The position numbers and the translations under genes are program-made. Positions 50,929-59,233 of a stretch of DNA of 64,000 nt are shown piece by piece. Location of the stretch: NCBI RefSeq assembly GCF_049059935.1, contig NZ_JBMGQR010000001.1:152809-216808 (forward strand), written 5' to 3'. Each line of letters begins with the position of its first letter. Positions within the stretch are counted from its first letter, which is position 1. The stretch comes from JAURVT01 sp049059935. Its GTDB lineage: Bacteria > Actinomycetota > Actinomycetes > Propionibacteriales > Nocardioidaceae. The notes under the pieces were generated by a model. The model worked only from the letters and a program-made list of their open reading frames with translations. It made no database searches and was not told the DNA's origin.

Positions 50929-53724
50929 TCACGCGGCGCGTGTGCGGTGTCCGGGCAGCAGCTCGTCGACGAGGGCGTCGGTCTGCGCGGAGGCCCCGAG
51001 CGGTGATCCGTGCTCGGCGATCTCAGCGTACATCTGGTCGGCAACCGCACGGACGTCGGCCCGTCCGCCGAAGCGGTCGGCCAGACGCAGCGCCGCACGC
51101 CACAGCTCCTCGCTGGCCGGGCACATCACCAGGCCCTGCTGGAGCGCGTCACGGGCGAAGTCGCCGTCGTCGTTCTGGGCCCCGTGCTCGGCCAGGACGC
51201 GGGCGGCGATGCTCACCGCGAGCGCCATGTCGGCCTCGACGGTCGTGCTCGCGAGCCAGCTGTACCGGCCCCTGGGCAGGTCGGCCCAGGCGCGGCCGCG
51301 GACGAGCGACAGCGCGCCCCGGAGCGTCTCCAGACGCGCGGGCCCGTCGAGCCGCGACCCGCGGTTGAGCCGGGCACGGAAGCGGTCCCAGTCGACGCCG
51401 ACCTGGCGGTCGTCGAGGGAGACGATGCCGCCCTCGGACCGCAGTCGGGGGGTCCCGTCCTCGTCGGAGCCGAGCCACCGCGCGACCTGCTCGAGCGTGG
51501 CGTCGCGGACGTCGTCGCCGACCCCGCGGGGCCAGATCGCCGACGTGAGCCGGTTGAGGTGCACGCCGCCCGGGTGCACGGCGAGGTACGCCACGACCTC
51601 GGTCCACAGCTCGACGCGGTCGGGGTCGGCCTCGCCCGCGCCCTCGACCACGACCGGGCCGAGGACGCCGACCGACACGGCCGGCACCTGGTCGTCGTCC
51701 TGCGAGGCGCCGAGCGCCTCGGCCACCTCGCCGAGCTCGACCCGCGGTGCGCCGGACGCGACGACGGGCAGCAGCTCGCCGATCACGCGCGAGCTCTCGA
51801 CGGTGAGCTGCTGGGCCTGCACGTCGATGCCGAGGTAGGACGCCGACAGGCGCCCGGCCGGGGTGAGCGCGACCCGCAGGGCGGCCTCGGGGGTGTCGCC
51901 GACGACGACGACGCCGAGTGCGACCTGCTGGTCGGCGGCGAGGTCGCACAGGCGCTCGAGGTCCGTGCCGACGGGGAGCCCGGAGCAGACGACGAGGTGG
52001 TAGGTCCAGGCCTGGCGGTCGGTGCCGTGCAGACGGGCCTCGCGGGCCGAGACGGTGTCGGCACGGCGGCAGGCGGCGCGCTGCTGGCGCGCGACGTTCT
52101 CGAGCGACTCGAGCACGCGCTCGACGTCGTCGACCTGGCGCACGGACTCGGGCGCGACGGGCGCGACGTCGTCGGCGAACCCGACCAGCGTGACGGTGCG
52201 GTCGTCGGCCCAGGGGTGGGTGGCGGTGTCGACGGCGATGCTCATGGCCAGGGCCCGGGCGGTGTCGGCGTCGCCGCCGAGGCTCATCGGGCCGGGTACC
52301 GACTCGAGGTCGAGGAGCAGCATGGTGCCGTCGTCGCGGCGACCGACCGTCACGAGTCCGGGCAGGGGGGCGACGCCGTCGACGTGGTCGGTCTCGGCGT
52401 CGCGCGCGAGGCTCCAGACGCGCGCGTCGTCGCTCACGCTCCACCCGCGGGGGGCGTCGACAACGGGAGTCTCGGCGAACGTCATCACCAGGCCGGCGTC
52501 ACCGACCGAGCACCGGCTCGGCGCCGGCACGGGCCCCTGGAGCGAGCCGCCCCAGCTGCGCAGCGCGCGGTCGAACCACCGAGCGCCGTCGACGTCGGCC
52601 TCGTCGCGCAGCCGGGCGCCGGGCGGCGGGCCTGCGGGGTGGGGGCCGTCGGGCTCGGGGTCGGTGCCACGGGCCGCCCACAGCTGGGCGGTGCCGAGGC
52701 CGGCACGCTGGCGCCGCAGGCGCAGGGCGAGGCCGCCGGCGAGCAGGCCGCCCGCCACGCCGAACATGGGCGTCCAGCTCGCGAGCGACGACCCCTCGTC
52801 GGCACCGGCGTCGACGACGGCCGTGTCGGCGACGTCGGTCTGCTCCGGGGTGTCGGGGGCCACCGGCGCGGGCGCCGCCGGGGCGGGCGCGACCGGGCCG
52901 CGGGTGGCGTTCTCGATGACCTTCAGGCCGGGGCCCTTGGCGTCGTTGGGCATCTGCAGCACCCAGCCGGGGTGGATCAGGTCGGGCTGCTTGAGGGTGC
53001 GGCCGTCGGGCTGCGTGACGTCCTTGTTGAGGTCGTAGAGCTCCTTGTAGCGGAAGCCGTCGCCCAGGTAGCGGTCGGCGATGTCCCAGAGCGTGTCGTA
53101 GTTGCGGTTCTCGGGCGGCTTGACGTCGTAGTACGTGACGACGCCCTGGTCCTGGGCGGCGACGTCGGCGGCGGTGGCCGCGGTGAGCTCGCCCTCGGTC
53201 GGGAGGTCGTCGATCGCCTCGGCGGCCTGGTCCATGGTCGGCGACAGCGAGGCCAGCGAGCTGACCGAGGTCACCTGGTGGTGCGACGACGAGGCGGCGA
53301 CCGCGTTGGCCGAGGGCATCGTCACCGCGGCCGTGCCGACGAGGAGCACGATCGAGGCCACGAGCCGCCGCGCGAGGCCCTGGGTGCCGATGCCGCCGCC
53401 GGGGACGCGAGGGGCGAGGCCGCGGACGCCGCGCTCGTTGACCGCCTCGACGACCAGGCAGACGCAGAAGTGCGCCCAGGCCAGCCAGAGGACGACCGCC
53501 AGGACGCCCATCACGGTCTGGGCGTCGAGCCGCGCGGTGAGCCAGGCGCTGCTCGGCGGGCCGCTCGGCAGCGGCACCTCGAACGCGGTGTACAGCGCGA
53601 TCGGCACGCCGACCACGATCAGCACGGTGCCGACGAGCGCGGCCAGGCCCTGCGCGACCTGCGCGCCGCGGCTCGGCACGTCCACGGCGGGCAGCTGACG
53701 CTGCCGGCTCCGGGTGCTGCTCAT
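50929..53724 (-). CDS. Membrane protein with LysM and BTAD-like domains (tad locus)
   Basis: 931 residues. Membrane helices at about 24-48, 70-94 and 118-140, an outer linker, a LysM-type region (about 197-256; YDTLWDIADRYLGDGFRYKELYDLN and PDLIHPGWVLQMP), a further helix at about 310-330 (MFGVAGGLLAGGLALRLRR) and a large cytoplasmic part ending in a bacterial transcriptional activator (SARP-like) domain (about 680-925). It occurs at the end of actinobacterial tad operons; it may link the wall to the secretion machine. Function not proven. Confidence 0.85.
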   Translation of the reverse strand: MSSTRSRQRQLPAVDVPSRGAQVAQGLAALVGTVLIVVGVPIALYTAFEVPLPSGPPSSAWLTARLDAQTVMGVLAVVLWLAWAHFCVCLVVEAVNERGVRGLAPRVPGGGIGTQGLARRLVASIVLLVGTAAVTMPSANAVAASSSHHQVTSVSSLASLSPTMDQAAEAIDDLPTEGELTAATAADVAAQDQGVVTYYDVKPPENRNYDTLWDIADRYLGDGFRYKELYDLNKDVTQPDGRTLKQPDLIHPGWVLQMPNDAKGPGLKVIENATRGPVAPAPAAPAPVAPDTPEQTDVADTAVVDAGADEGSSLASWTPMFGVAGGLLAGGLALRLRRQRAGLGTAQLWAARGTDPEPDGPHPAGPPPGARLRDEADVDGARWFDRALRSWGGSLQGPVPAPSRCSVGDAGLVMTFAETPVVDAPRGWSVSDDARVWSLARDAETDHVDGVAPLPGLVTVGRRDDGTMLLLDLESVPGPMSLGGDADTARALAMSIAVDTATHPWADDRTVTLVGFADDVAPVAPESVRQVDDVERVLESLENVARQQRAACRRADTVSAREARLHGTDRQAWTYHLVVCSGLPVGTDLERLCDLAADQQVALGVVVVGDTPEAALRVALTPAGRLSASYLGIDVQAQQLTVESSRVIGELLPVVASGAPRVELGEVAEALGASQDDDQVPAVSVGVLGPVVVEGAGEADPDRVELWTEVVAYLAVHPGGVHLNRLTSAIWPRGVGDDVRDATLEQVARWLGSDEDGTPRLRSEGGIVSLDDRQVGVDWDRFRARLNRGSRLDGPARLETLRGALSLVRGRAWADLPRGRYSWLASTTVEADMALAVSIAARVLAEHGAQNDDGDFARDALQQGLVMCPASEELWRAALRLADRFGGRADVRAVADQMYAEIAEHGSPLGASAQTDALVDELLPGHRTRAA

Positions 53725-53770
53725 GGGTGGCTCCTCGTGAATCTGGTCCGGGACGGGACGGTGCGTGCGC

Positions 53771-54832
53771 TCAGCTCAGGCTGAACCGGGGCGGCACGTT
53801 GCTGGCCTGCGCCTCGCGGACGGGCAGCGGCTGGTCGGTGTACTGGATGAGCTCGGTGCCGCCGTCGGCGTTGCGCTGGCCGAGCGTCCGCCACGGGCCG
53901 CCGTCGCTGGAGTACTCGACGCGCCAGTAGACCGCGACGCGGACGATGTACACGGGACCGAGCGACTCCGGGATCTCCCGGTCGGTCTTCTTCATGTTGT
54001 CGCGCGCGGTGGCCGACGAGCGCTTGAACAGGATGTAGCAGTTCGAGGCCTGCTTCTTCGGGTCCGGGCCCGCCTGCTCGTCGTACGTCGGGTTCTCCTG
54101 GTTGCAGATCGTCTGCTCCATGTCGTTCTGGAGCGGGTCGATCCGGATCTTGGTCGCCTGCGCACGCATCCGCATGGGTCCGTTGTTGTTCTCGATGTAC
54201 GGACCGCCGTCGGCGTCGCCCGCGTACTGGCCACCCGCGACCACTCGCTGCGTGCCGCGCTCGAGCCACCGGAACGTCATGTACGCCGGCACGCCGACGC
54301 GCGGGACCGGCGTGGGCCGGGACTGCAGGAACGGCGTGGGGAAGTCGGTGGCGCGCGTCTGGGCGAGACGGTCCCACAGGAACTCCGACAGCGGCGAGGG
54401 GTCGTAGGTGGTGTCGTAGTCGTTGGGCAGGTAGGCCAGGTGCACGTTGACCTGACGGCCGGGACCGCCGTCGAGGGTGTCCCAGTCGAGGTAGTCGATG
54501 CAGGTGCGGATCCACCACTGGCCCTCGTCGGGCGTGGGGTTGAACGGCACCGTGGTGCCCTCGCGGGGCTTGCTGAAGCGGCAGCGGTCGAACTTCTGCT
54601 TGCCGAAGCGCTCGCGCAGGGTCTGCACCTCGCCCCCGGCGCCGGTGATGCAGTACGAGCCCATGCCGGTGCCGTTGGCGTGGACCACGCACCCGTTGGA
54701 CGACTCGGACGCGCCGCTGCTCGACCCCTCGGCCGCGGCGGGCGCCGACGGGGCCGTGAGCACGGTCAGGGACAGGACCGCGGTCGCCGTGGCGACCAGG
54801 AACGACCGCAGGGGTCGGACGCGGGCTGTCAT
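53771..54832 (-). CDS. Secreted protein of unknown function (tad operon)
   Basis: 353 residues with a Sec signal peptide (about 1-35; SFLVATATAVLSLTVLTAPSA, cleaved near PAAAEG). The mature part has six or more Cys and Trp/Tyr-rich strands, and no domain I know. ATG 54832 is chosen because AGGAGG lies six bases upstream; the ATG at 54847 is inside that signal. It starts four bases into the end of the lipoprotein gene. Confidence 0.8.
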   Translation of the reverse strand: MTARVRPLRSFLVATATAVLSLTVLTAPSAPAAAEGSSSGASESSNGCVVHANGTGMGSYCITGAGGEVQTLRERFGKQKFDRCRFSKPREGTTVPFNPTPDEGQWWIRTCIDYLDWDTLDGGPGRQVNVHLAYLPNDYDTTYDPSPLSEFLWDRLAQTRATDFPTPFLQSRPTPVPRVGVPAYMTFRWLERGTQRVVAGGQYAGDADGGPYIENNNGPMRMRAQATKIRIDPLQNDMEQTICNQENPTYDEQAGPDPKKQASNCYILFKRSSATARDNMKKTDREIPESLGPVYIVRVAVYWRVEYSSDGGPWRTLGQRNADGGTELIQYTDQPLPVREAQASNVPPRFSLS

Positions 54833-55467
54833 GGTGAACCTCCTGGACATGTCTGGCCGGTGCGACCGCTCTCGGTCACCCTCCACGTCTCCCCCGAGCG
54901 CCTCAGGACGGTGAGGACCTCGACCCATCCCGGGTCGGCCCCCTCCGACGCCTCGCCCGTGGCCTCGACGAAGAAGCCGGTGCTCGGCGCCCACTGGCAC
55001 ACGGTGAGCCGGACCGTGGCTCCCGACTCGCTCGTGGATTCTAGACGCCCAAGGGGTCGCAGACCGACGGTCAGTCCGTCGCGGGCGTCGGTGGCACCCC
55101 GGGCGGTGATCTGCTGGACCGCCTCGGACGTGGCGACGCGCCGCAGCTCGGGCGTGGCCTCGTGCGCCCGGAGGCTCTCGGCCCGGGCCTCCTCGAACGC
55201 CGTCCAGGCGGCCAGCACGGCCGGGTCCAGGTCGCCGGCACCACGGAGCTCGGCACGGGCCTGGGTGGGCAGGCCCTCGGTGGGCGGCACGCTGCCGGTG
55301 GGGATGGTGGGCTCGAAGTCGCCGCCGCCACCGGCGTCGGCCTCGGACGTCGCCGAGGCCGTGGGGCCGGACGGCAGGTCGACCGAGGGCGCCGCCTCCC
55401 CCGAGCAGGCAGCCGTGCCGAGCACCGCCAGCGTCACGGCGGCCAGGGCCGCCCGCCGCGCGGTCAC
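54829..55467 (-). CDS. Lipoprotein of the tad operon
   Basis: 212 residues. Signal peptide with lipobox LGTAAC (Cys at about 21), then a Ser/Thr/Pro linker and a soluble domain of about 140 residues (PAVLAAWTAFEEARAESLR ... WRVTESGRTGQTCPGG). Unknown function, probably on the outer face of the membrane near the pilus machine. GTG 55467 overlaps the stop of the TadG-like gene. Confidence 0.8.
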   Translation of the reverse strand: MTARRAALAAVTLAVLGTAACSGEAAPSVDLPSGPTASATSEADAGGGGDFEPTIPTGSVPPTEGLPTQARAELRGAGDLDPAVLAAWTAFEEARAESLRAHEATPELRRVATSEAVQQITARGATDARDGLTVGLRPLGRLESTSESGATVRLTVCQWAPSTGFFVEATGEASEGADPGWVEVLTVLRRSGETWRVTESGRTGQTCPGGSP

Positions 55468-56312
55468 TGCTCGTCCCCGGGCTGGGCGGCGCCTGGATCC
55501 TCGTCGTCGTCGGCCGGCGGGGCGGTGGTGGGGCAGGTCGGCGGCTGGTCGTCGTCGAGGTCGTTGTTCTCGGTGGGCACGGTGGTGGGAGGTGTGGTGG
55601 GAGGTGTGGTCGGCGGTGTCGTGGTCGGCGGGTCGTCCGGGTCCGGCTCGGCGGGCGGGTCGTCCTCGTCCGGGGGCTCGGAGGTGGGCGTGGTCGACGG
55701 CGTGACGCACGGCGCCAGGGTGCCCGGCGACAGCGGGTCCTGCTCGCCCGGTCCGACGGTCGGCAGCCCACCGGCACCGGGGTCGGCGGGCGCGACGGTG
55801 GGCGGCGGGACCGTGGGCACCGCGCCCTCGTCCGCCTCGTCGATGCCGGTGAAGGCCCGGGCGACGGCGCGCCCGCGGGACTCCAGGGGTCCGGCGCCGA
55901 AGATGTCGAGCAGCAGCGGGTCGACCTCGACCCGCGTCTCGACGCCGATGGTCAGGAAGCGCCCGCTCGCGTCCTCGTCGGGCACGAGCACCGGTGCGCA
56001 CGCCGTCAGCGTGACGTCGCCGGGGACGCCGTCGGCGCCGTTCATGGCGTCGTCGCAGTACTGGCGGACGAGGTCCTGCGCCAGGCCGGGGACCAGCCGC
56101 GTCTCCTCGACCTGCAGGTCGAGCGCCTGGGCGCCGGCGCGGGCGGCCTCCTGGGCGTAGGCGATGGCGCGGGCGCGGCCGTTGAGCTGCCGGCCGCCGT
56201 CGATGACCAGACCCGCCAGCGGGATCAGCGCGAGCACGGCGATGAGCACGAACGGCGTGATCGAGCCCGCGCTCCCCCGCCGCCCCTCGAGCCGCTCCCA
56301 CCAGCGCGTCAC
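55464..56312 (-). CDS. TadG-like pilus assembly protein
   Basis: 282 residues. N-terminal helix after a basic stretch (SAGSITPFVLIAVLALIPLAGLVIDGGRQLNGRARAIAYA has the E/D-containing TadE/G form), an outer domain (about 40-170) and a Pro/Thr/Asp-rich tail with TTPP repeats (about 230-265). It is the minor-pilin-like TadG type without the usual von Willebrand part. GTG 56312 overlaps the preceding gene by four bases. Confidence 0.8.
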   Translation of the reverse strand: MTRWWERLEGRRGSAGSITPFVLIAVLALIPLAGLVIDGGRQLNGRARAIAYAQEAARAGAQALDLQVEETRLVPGLAQDLVRQYCDDAMNGADGVPGDVTLTACAPVLVPDEDASGRFLTIGVETRVEVDPLLLDIFGAGPLESRGRAVARAFTGIDEADEGAVPTVPPPTVAPADPGAGGLPTVGPGEQDPLSPGTLAPCVTPSTTPTSEPPDEDDPPAEPDPDDPPTTTPPTTPPTTPPTTVPTENNDLDDDQPPTCPTTAPPADDDEDPGAAQPGDEQ

Positions 56313-56758
56313 GGCGTGTACCCGCGGTACCGGTCGAGCGGGCTGACGAACGCGCGCTCCACCTCGATCGTGCCGAGCGGCAGGAACGCCAGGTCGGCGA
56401 GGTTCAGCTGGCAGCGCACCGTCACCCGCACGCGCTCGACCTGGGTGGGCTGCGACAGGTCGGGCAGCTGGAACGCACCGGGCGAGGCGACCGCCTCGGA
56501 CGCCGCGGTGTCCTTGCACGACGTGGGTGCGGTGGCCAGCGTGGACGTGGTGATCTCGCGGGTCAGCTCGGGCACGGCGCTGCGCGAGTTCTGCGCCGTC
56601 GCGGCACGCGCCGCGTCACGCGACGCCTGGTCGACGAGGCTCTCGGCCTGCGAGATGCGTCCGAACGCGAACATCAGCGACATCACCAGGAAGATCGCCG
56701 GGGCCAGGATCACCAGCTCGAGGGTCGCGGTGCCGCCCTCGCGGCGCGCGGCCCTCAC
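56309..56758 (-). CDS. TadE-like pilus assembly protein
   Basis: 149 residues: short basic lead, then GGTATLELVILAPAIFLVMSLMFAF with the TadE Glu (ATLELV), and an outer domain. TadE-like pseudopilins start or cap Flp pili and need processing by TadV. GTG 56758 overlaps the neighbouring TadE-like gene by four bases (GTGA). Confidence 0.85.
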   Translation of the reverse strand: MRAARREGGTATLELVILAPAIFLVMSLMFAFGRISQAESLVDQASRDAARAATAQNSRSAVPELTREITTSTLATAPTSCKDTAASEAVASPGAFQLPDLSQPTQVERVRVTVRCQLNLADLAFLPLGTIEVERAFVSPLDRYRGYTP

Positions 56759-57192
56759 GGGACGTCCGGGACGCCCGGGTCGCCCCGGAACTGCTCGAGC
56801 GTGGCGGTGACGGTCTGGGTGACGTCGGCCCGTCGCCCGGGCACGTCGATGTAGCCGGTGACCGTCATCGTCACCAGGCCGGTGTCCTCGTCGATCTCCG
56901 ATCGCGCCTGCGCGCCCTTGAGCACGCCGACGTTCCGGGCGTAGAAGATGCTCACCCGGCGTGCCTCGGTCTGGAACGCCTCCGGGTCGGCGTTGGTGCC
57001 GGCCAGGCGGAGGTACGACACGCCCTCGCGCGCGGACGTCAGCGCCACGTTGCGGCCGTAGAAGTACAGGCCGAACCAGACGATCGCGAAGATGCACAGG
57101 AGCAGCAGCGGCGCGATGAAGGCGAACTCGATCGCGGTCGTGCCGCGTTCGGCACGACCGTGACGCAGACGCCGCCACAGGGACGTGGTCAG
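56755..57192 (-). CDS. TadE-like pilus assembly protein with a CTG start
   Basis: 145 residues. It reads LTTSLWRRLRHGRAERGTTA, then IEFAFIAPLLLLCIFAIVWFGLY, the TadE helix with its Glu. No ATG, GTG or TTG is in frame ahead of the helix after the flp stop. CTG at 57192 overlaps the flp TGA as CTGA, exactly like the GTGA junctions elsewhere in this operon, and GGGGG precedes it. A rare start codon here would keep the level of this minor subunit low. Confidence 0.75.
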   Translation of the reverse strand: MTTSLWRRLRHGRAERGTTAIEFAFIAPLLLLCIFAIVWFGLYFYGRNVALTSAREGVSYLRLAGTNADPEAFQTEARRVSIFYARNVGVLKGAQARSEIDEDTGLVTMTVTGYIDVPGRRADVTQTVTATLEQFRGDPGVPDVP

Positions 57193-57410
57193 CCCCCGTT
57201 CACGCCGTCCTGGATCTCGTTCGTGCGCGACTCCACGACGTTGCTGATCACCGTGTAGATGCCGAGCGCGAGCGTCACGACGATCGCGGAGATGATCGCC
57301 CACTCGATCGCGGACGCCCCCACCTCGGAGCGGCCCTCGCGGCGCGCGCGCTCGGCGCGCCCGCGGACCAGGACGATCAGCATCTGCGCGTACTGGAGCT
57401 GCTGGGACAT
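57189..57410 (-). CDS. flp: Flp-type pilin
   Basis: 73 residues: a long basic leader (about 32), then GASAIEWAIISAIVVTLALG, the Flp pattern with cleavage after Gly and Glu at +5; Trp replaces the usual Tyr after Glu. It polymerises into the Flp pilus. AAAGGAA lies eight bases ahead of ATG 57410. No TadV peptidase gene is in the window. Confidence 0.88.
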   Translation of the reverse strand: MSQQLQYAQMLIVLVRGRAERARREGRSEVGASAIEWAIISAIVVTLALGIYTVISNVVESRTNEIQDGVNGG

Positions 57411-57449
57411 CGGGGATTCCTTTCGTCGACGACATGGAGGTCATGCGCG

Positions 57450-58349
57450 TCACCGGAGCTGTTGGATCGCGGGGTAGGCCAGGAAGATCAGGAAGGCGCC
57501 GCACATCAGGAGCTGCGCCATGAGCATCGACTGCGAGCTCTCGCCGGCCGCGCCCTCGACGTCGACCATCTCCTTGCGTCGCATGCTCTCCGAGCGTGCC
57601 ATCAGCGACGCCCGGATCTTGGCACCCTCGTCGCCGGCCAGGGCGAGGGCGGACGCGAGGTCGCGGAGCTCCTCGACGCCGAGCTCGCGTCCGAGGTGGG
57701 CGATGCCCTCCCAGGGCGTCCAGCCGGCCAGCCGCGCGTTGGAGAGCGCCTGGCGGATGCGGACCATGCCCCAGTGGTCGCCGATCGAGGACGCCGCCAT
57801 CAGCGCCTCGGGCAGTCCGCGTCCGCCGGCGAGGTTCATCGCCACGAGGTCGAGGAACGAGCCCATGACGTGCCGGAAGTCGCGGCGGCGCGCCTCGGCC
57901 TCACGGTGCAGCTGCAGGTCGGGCAGCATGAAGGCGCCGGCGGCGACGGCGAGCACCACCACGGTGGGCACGCCGACGACGCCGATGCGCAGGATGAGCA
58001 GAACCGTCGGGAACCAGATCAGCGCCGCCAGCGCGAGCAGGACCTTGTTGCCGAGGTGCGTGGTCAGCGAGCGGTTCATCACCGCGAGGTCGGCGCGGGT
58101 GCGCGGCAGCTGACGTCCGCGCGCCTCGAGCTCGGCGATGATGCGCTCGCCGATGGTCTCCCGGATGCTGTCGAGGCGGCCGTCGACGCTCGCGCCGGCG
58201 CCGCTCAGCGTGATCGACCGGCGCTGGCGCTGGCCGCCGTCGAGGCGCGCGAGGGTGGCGCCGACGCCGGGCACCGGTGCCGACAGCACCGAGACCAGCA
58301 GAAGGATGCCGGCGCCGACGGCGGCGCCCGCGAGGTAGGACAGGATCAT
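57450..58349 (-). CDS. tadC: Type II secretion F domain protein TadC
   Basis: 299 residues with a hydrophobic start (4-22), two central helices (about 103-140) and one at the end. The GspF/TadC domain is seen at DFRHVMGSFLDLVAMNLAGGRGLPEALM and LGVEELRDLASALALAGDEGAKIRASL. It forms the inner-membrane platform with TadB. It overlaps tadB by four bases. Confidence 0.92.
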   Translation of the reverse strand: MILSYLAGAAVGAGILLLVSVLSAPVPGVGATLARLDGGQRQRRSITLSGAGASVDGRLDSIRETIGERIIAELEARGRQLPRTRADLAVMNRSLTTHLGNKVLLALAALIWFPTVLLILRIGVVGVPTVVVLAVAAGAFMLPDLQLHREAEARRRDFRHVMGSFLDLVAMNLAGGRGLPEALMAASSIGDHWGMVRIRQALSNARLAGWTPWEGIAHLGRELGVEELRDLASALALAGDEGAKIRASLMARSESMRRKEMVDVEGAAGESSQSMLMAQLLMCGAFLIFLAYPAIQQLR

Positions 58350-59233
58350 CCGGCGCCTCCGATCGGCACGCGGTCGGTGGTGTTGCCGGCCACGAGGAAC
58401 CGGTCGGGCACGTCGACGCCCGACAGCCGGCGCAGCCACCAGACGCTGAGCGCGAACAGGGCGATCACGACGGCGAGCACGCCCTGGCCCTCGACGGTCC
58501 CGTACGGCGCGACGTAGTCGCCGTTGAGCAGGATCAGGCCGCCGGACATGACGACGATGACGCCGACGACGATCTGCACGCTGCGCCGGGTGGAGCGACG
58601 GCTGCTCTCGACCCGGCGACGCAGGTCGAGCTCGTCGCGCGCGGAGTCGGCGAGGGCGGTGAGCACGTCGCGCAGTCCGGGGCCGCGCAGGCGCGCGTTG
58701 AGGATGAGCGAGGCGACCACGAGGTCGGCCGACGGGTCGTCGAGGTCGTCGGCGAACTTGACCAGGGCGTCCGGCAGGGGCTCGCGCACGCGCAGCCGGT
58801 CGACGAGCAGGTTGAGCGACGGCCGGATCGACGGCGCGGCGTTGATCGCGGTGGCCGGGATCGCCTGCTCCAGGCCCACGGCGCCGGCGATGGTGTCGCG
58901 CAGCGACTCGGTCCAGGCGGCCAGTCCCTCGATCCGGTTGATCGCGGCGCGCTCCTCGCGCGACCCGCCGAACAGCCGGTCCCACAGGGCGACGAGCGCC
59001 CCGATGGCGAGCGCGAGCACGATCCACCCGGTGACGACGAGCGTGAGGGCGAACATGATCACCCCGGCCACCACGAAGCGCACCTGGCGCTGCATCTTGC
59101 GCGGCGACCACTGGCGGCGCGGCGTCACCGCGTGCGGCGGCGTGCCGTGGAGCGCGACGTACAGCAGCACGACGCCGAGCCCGACGAGCGCACCGCTGGT
59201 GTAGAACAACGGCATCTCGAGGTCGGTGATCAT
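58346..59233 (-). CDS. tadB: Type II secretion F domain protein TadB
   Basis: 295 residues, four helices: near residues 9-28, 51-88, about 228-245 and 252-270. TadB pattern: IEGLAAWTESLRDTIAGAVGLEQAI and LVVASLILNARLRGPGLRDVLTALADSARDELDLR. Platform protein for Flp pilus export. Overlaps tadA by four bases. Confidence 0.92.
   Translation of the reverse strand: MITDLEMPLFYTSGALVGLGVVLLYVALHGTPPHAVTPRRQWSPRKMQRQVRFVVAGVIMFALTLVVTGWIVLALAIGALVALWDRLFGGSREERAAINRIEGLAAWTESLRDTIAGAVGLEQAIPATAINAAPSIRPSLNLLVDRLRVREPLPDALVKFADDLDDPSADLVVASLILNARLRGPGLRDVLTALADSARDELDLRRRVESSRRSTRRSVQIVVGVIVVMSGGLILLNGDYVAPYGTVEGQGVLAVVIALFALSVWWLRRLSGVDVPDRFLVAGNTTDRVPIGGAG

Noticed and set aside
55561..55640. GT-rich satellite repeat
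   Set aside because: It encodes the TTPP repeats of the TadG-like tail in frame and has normal codon structure.
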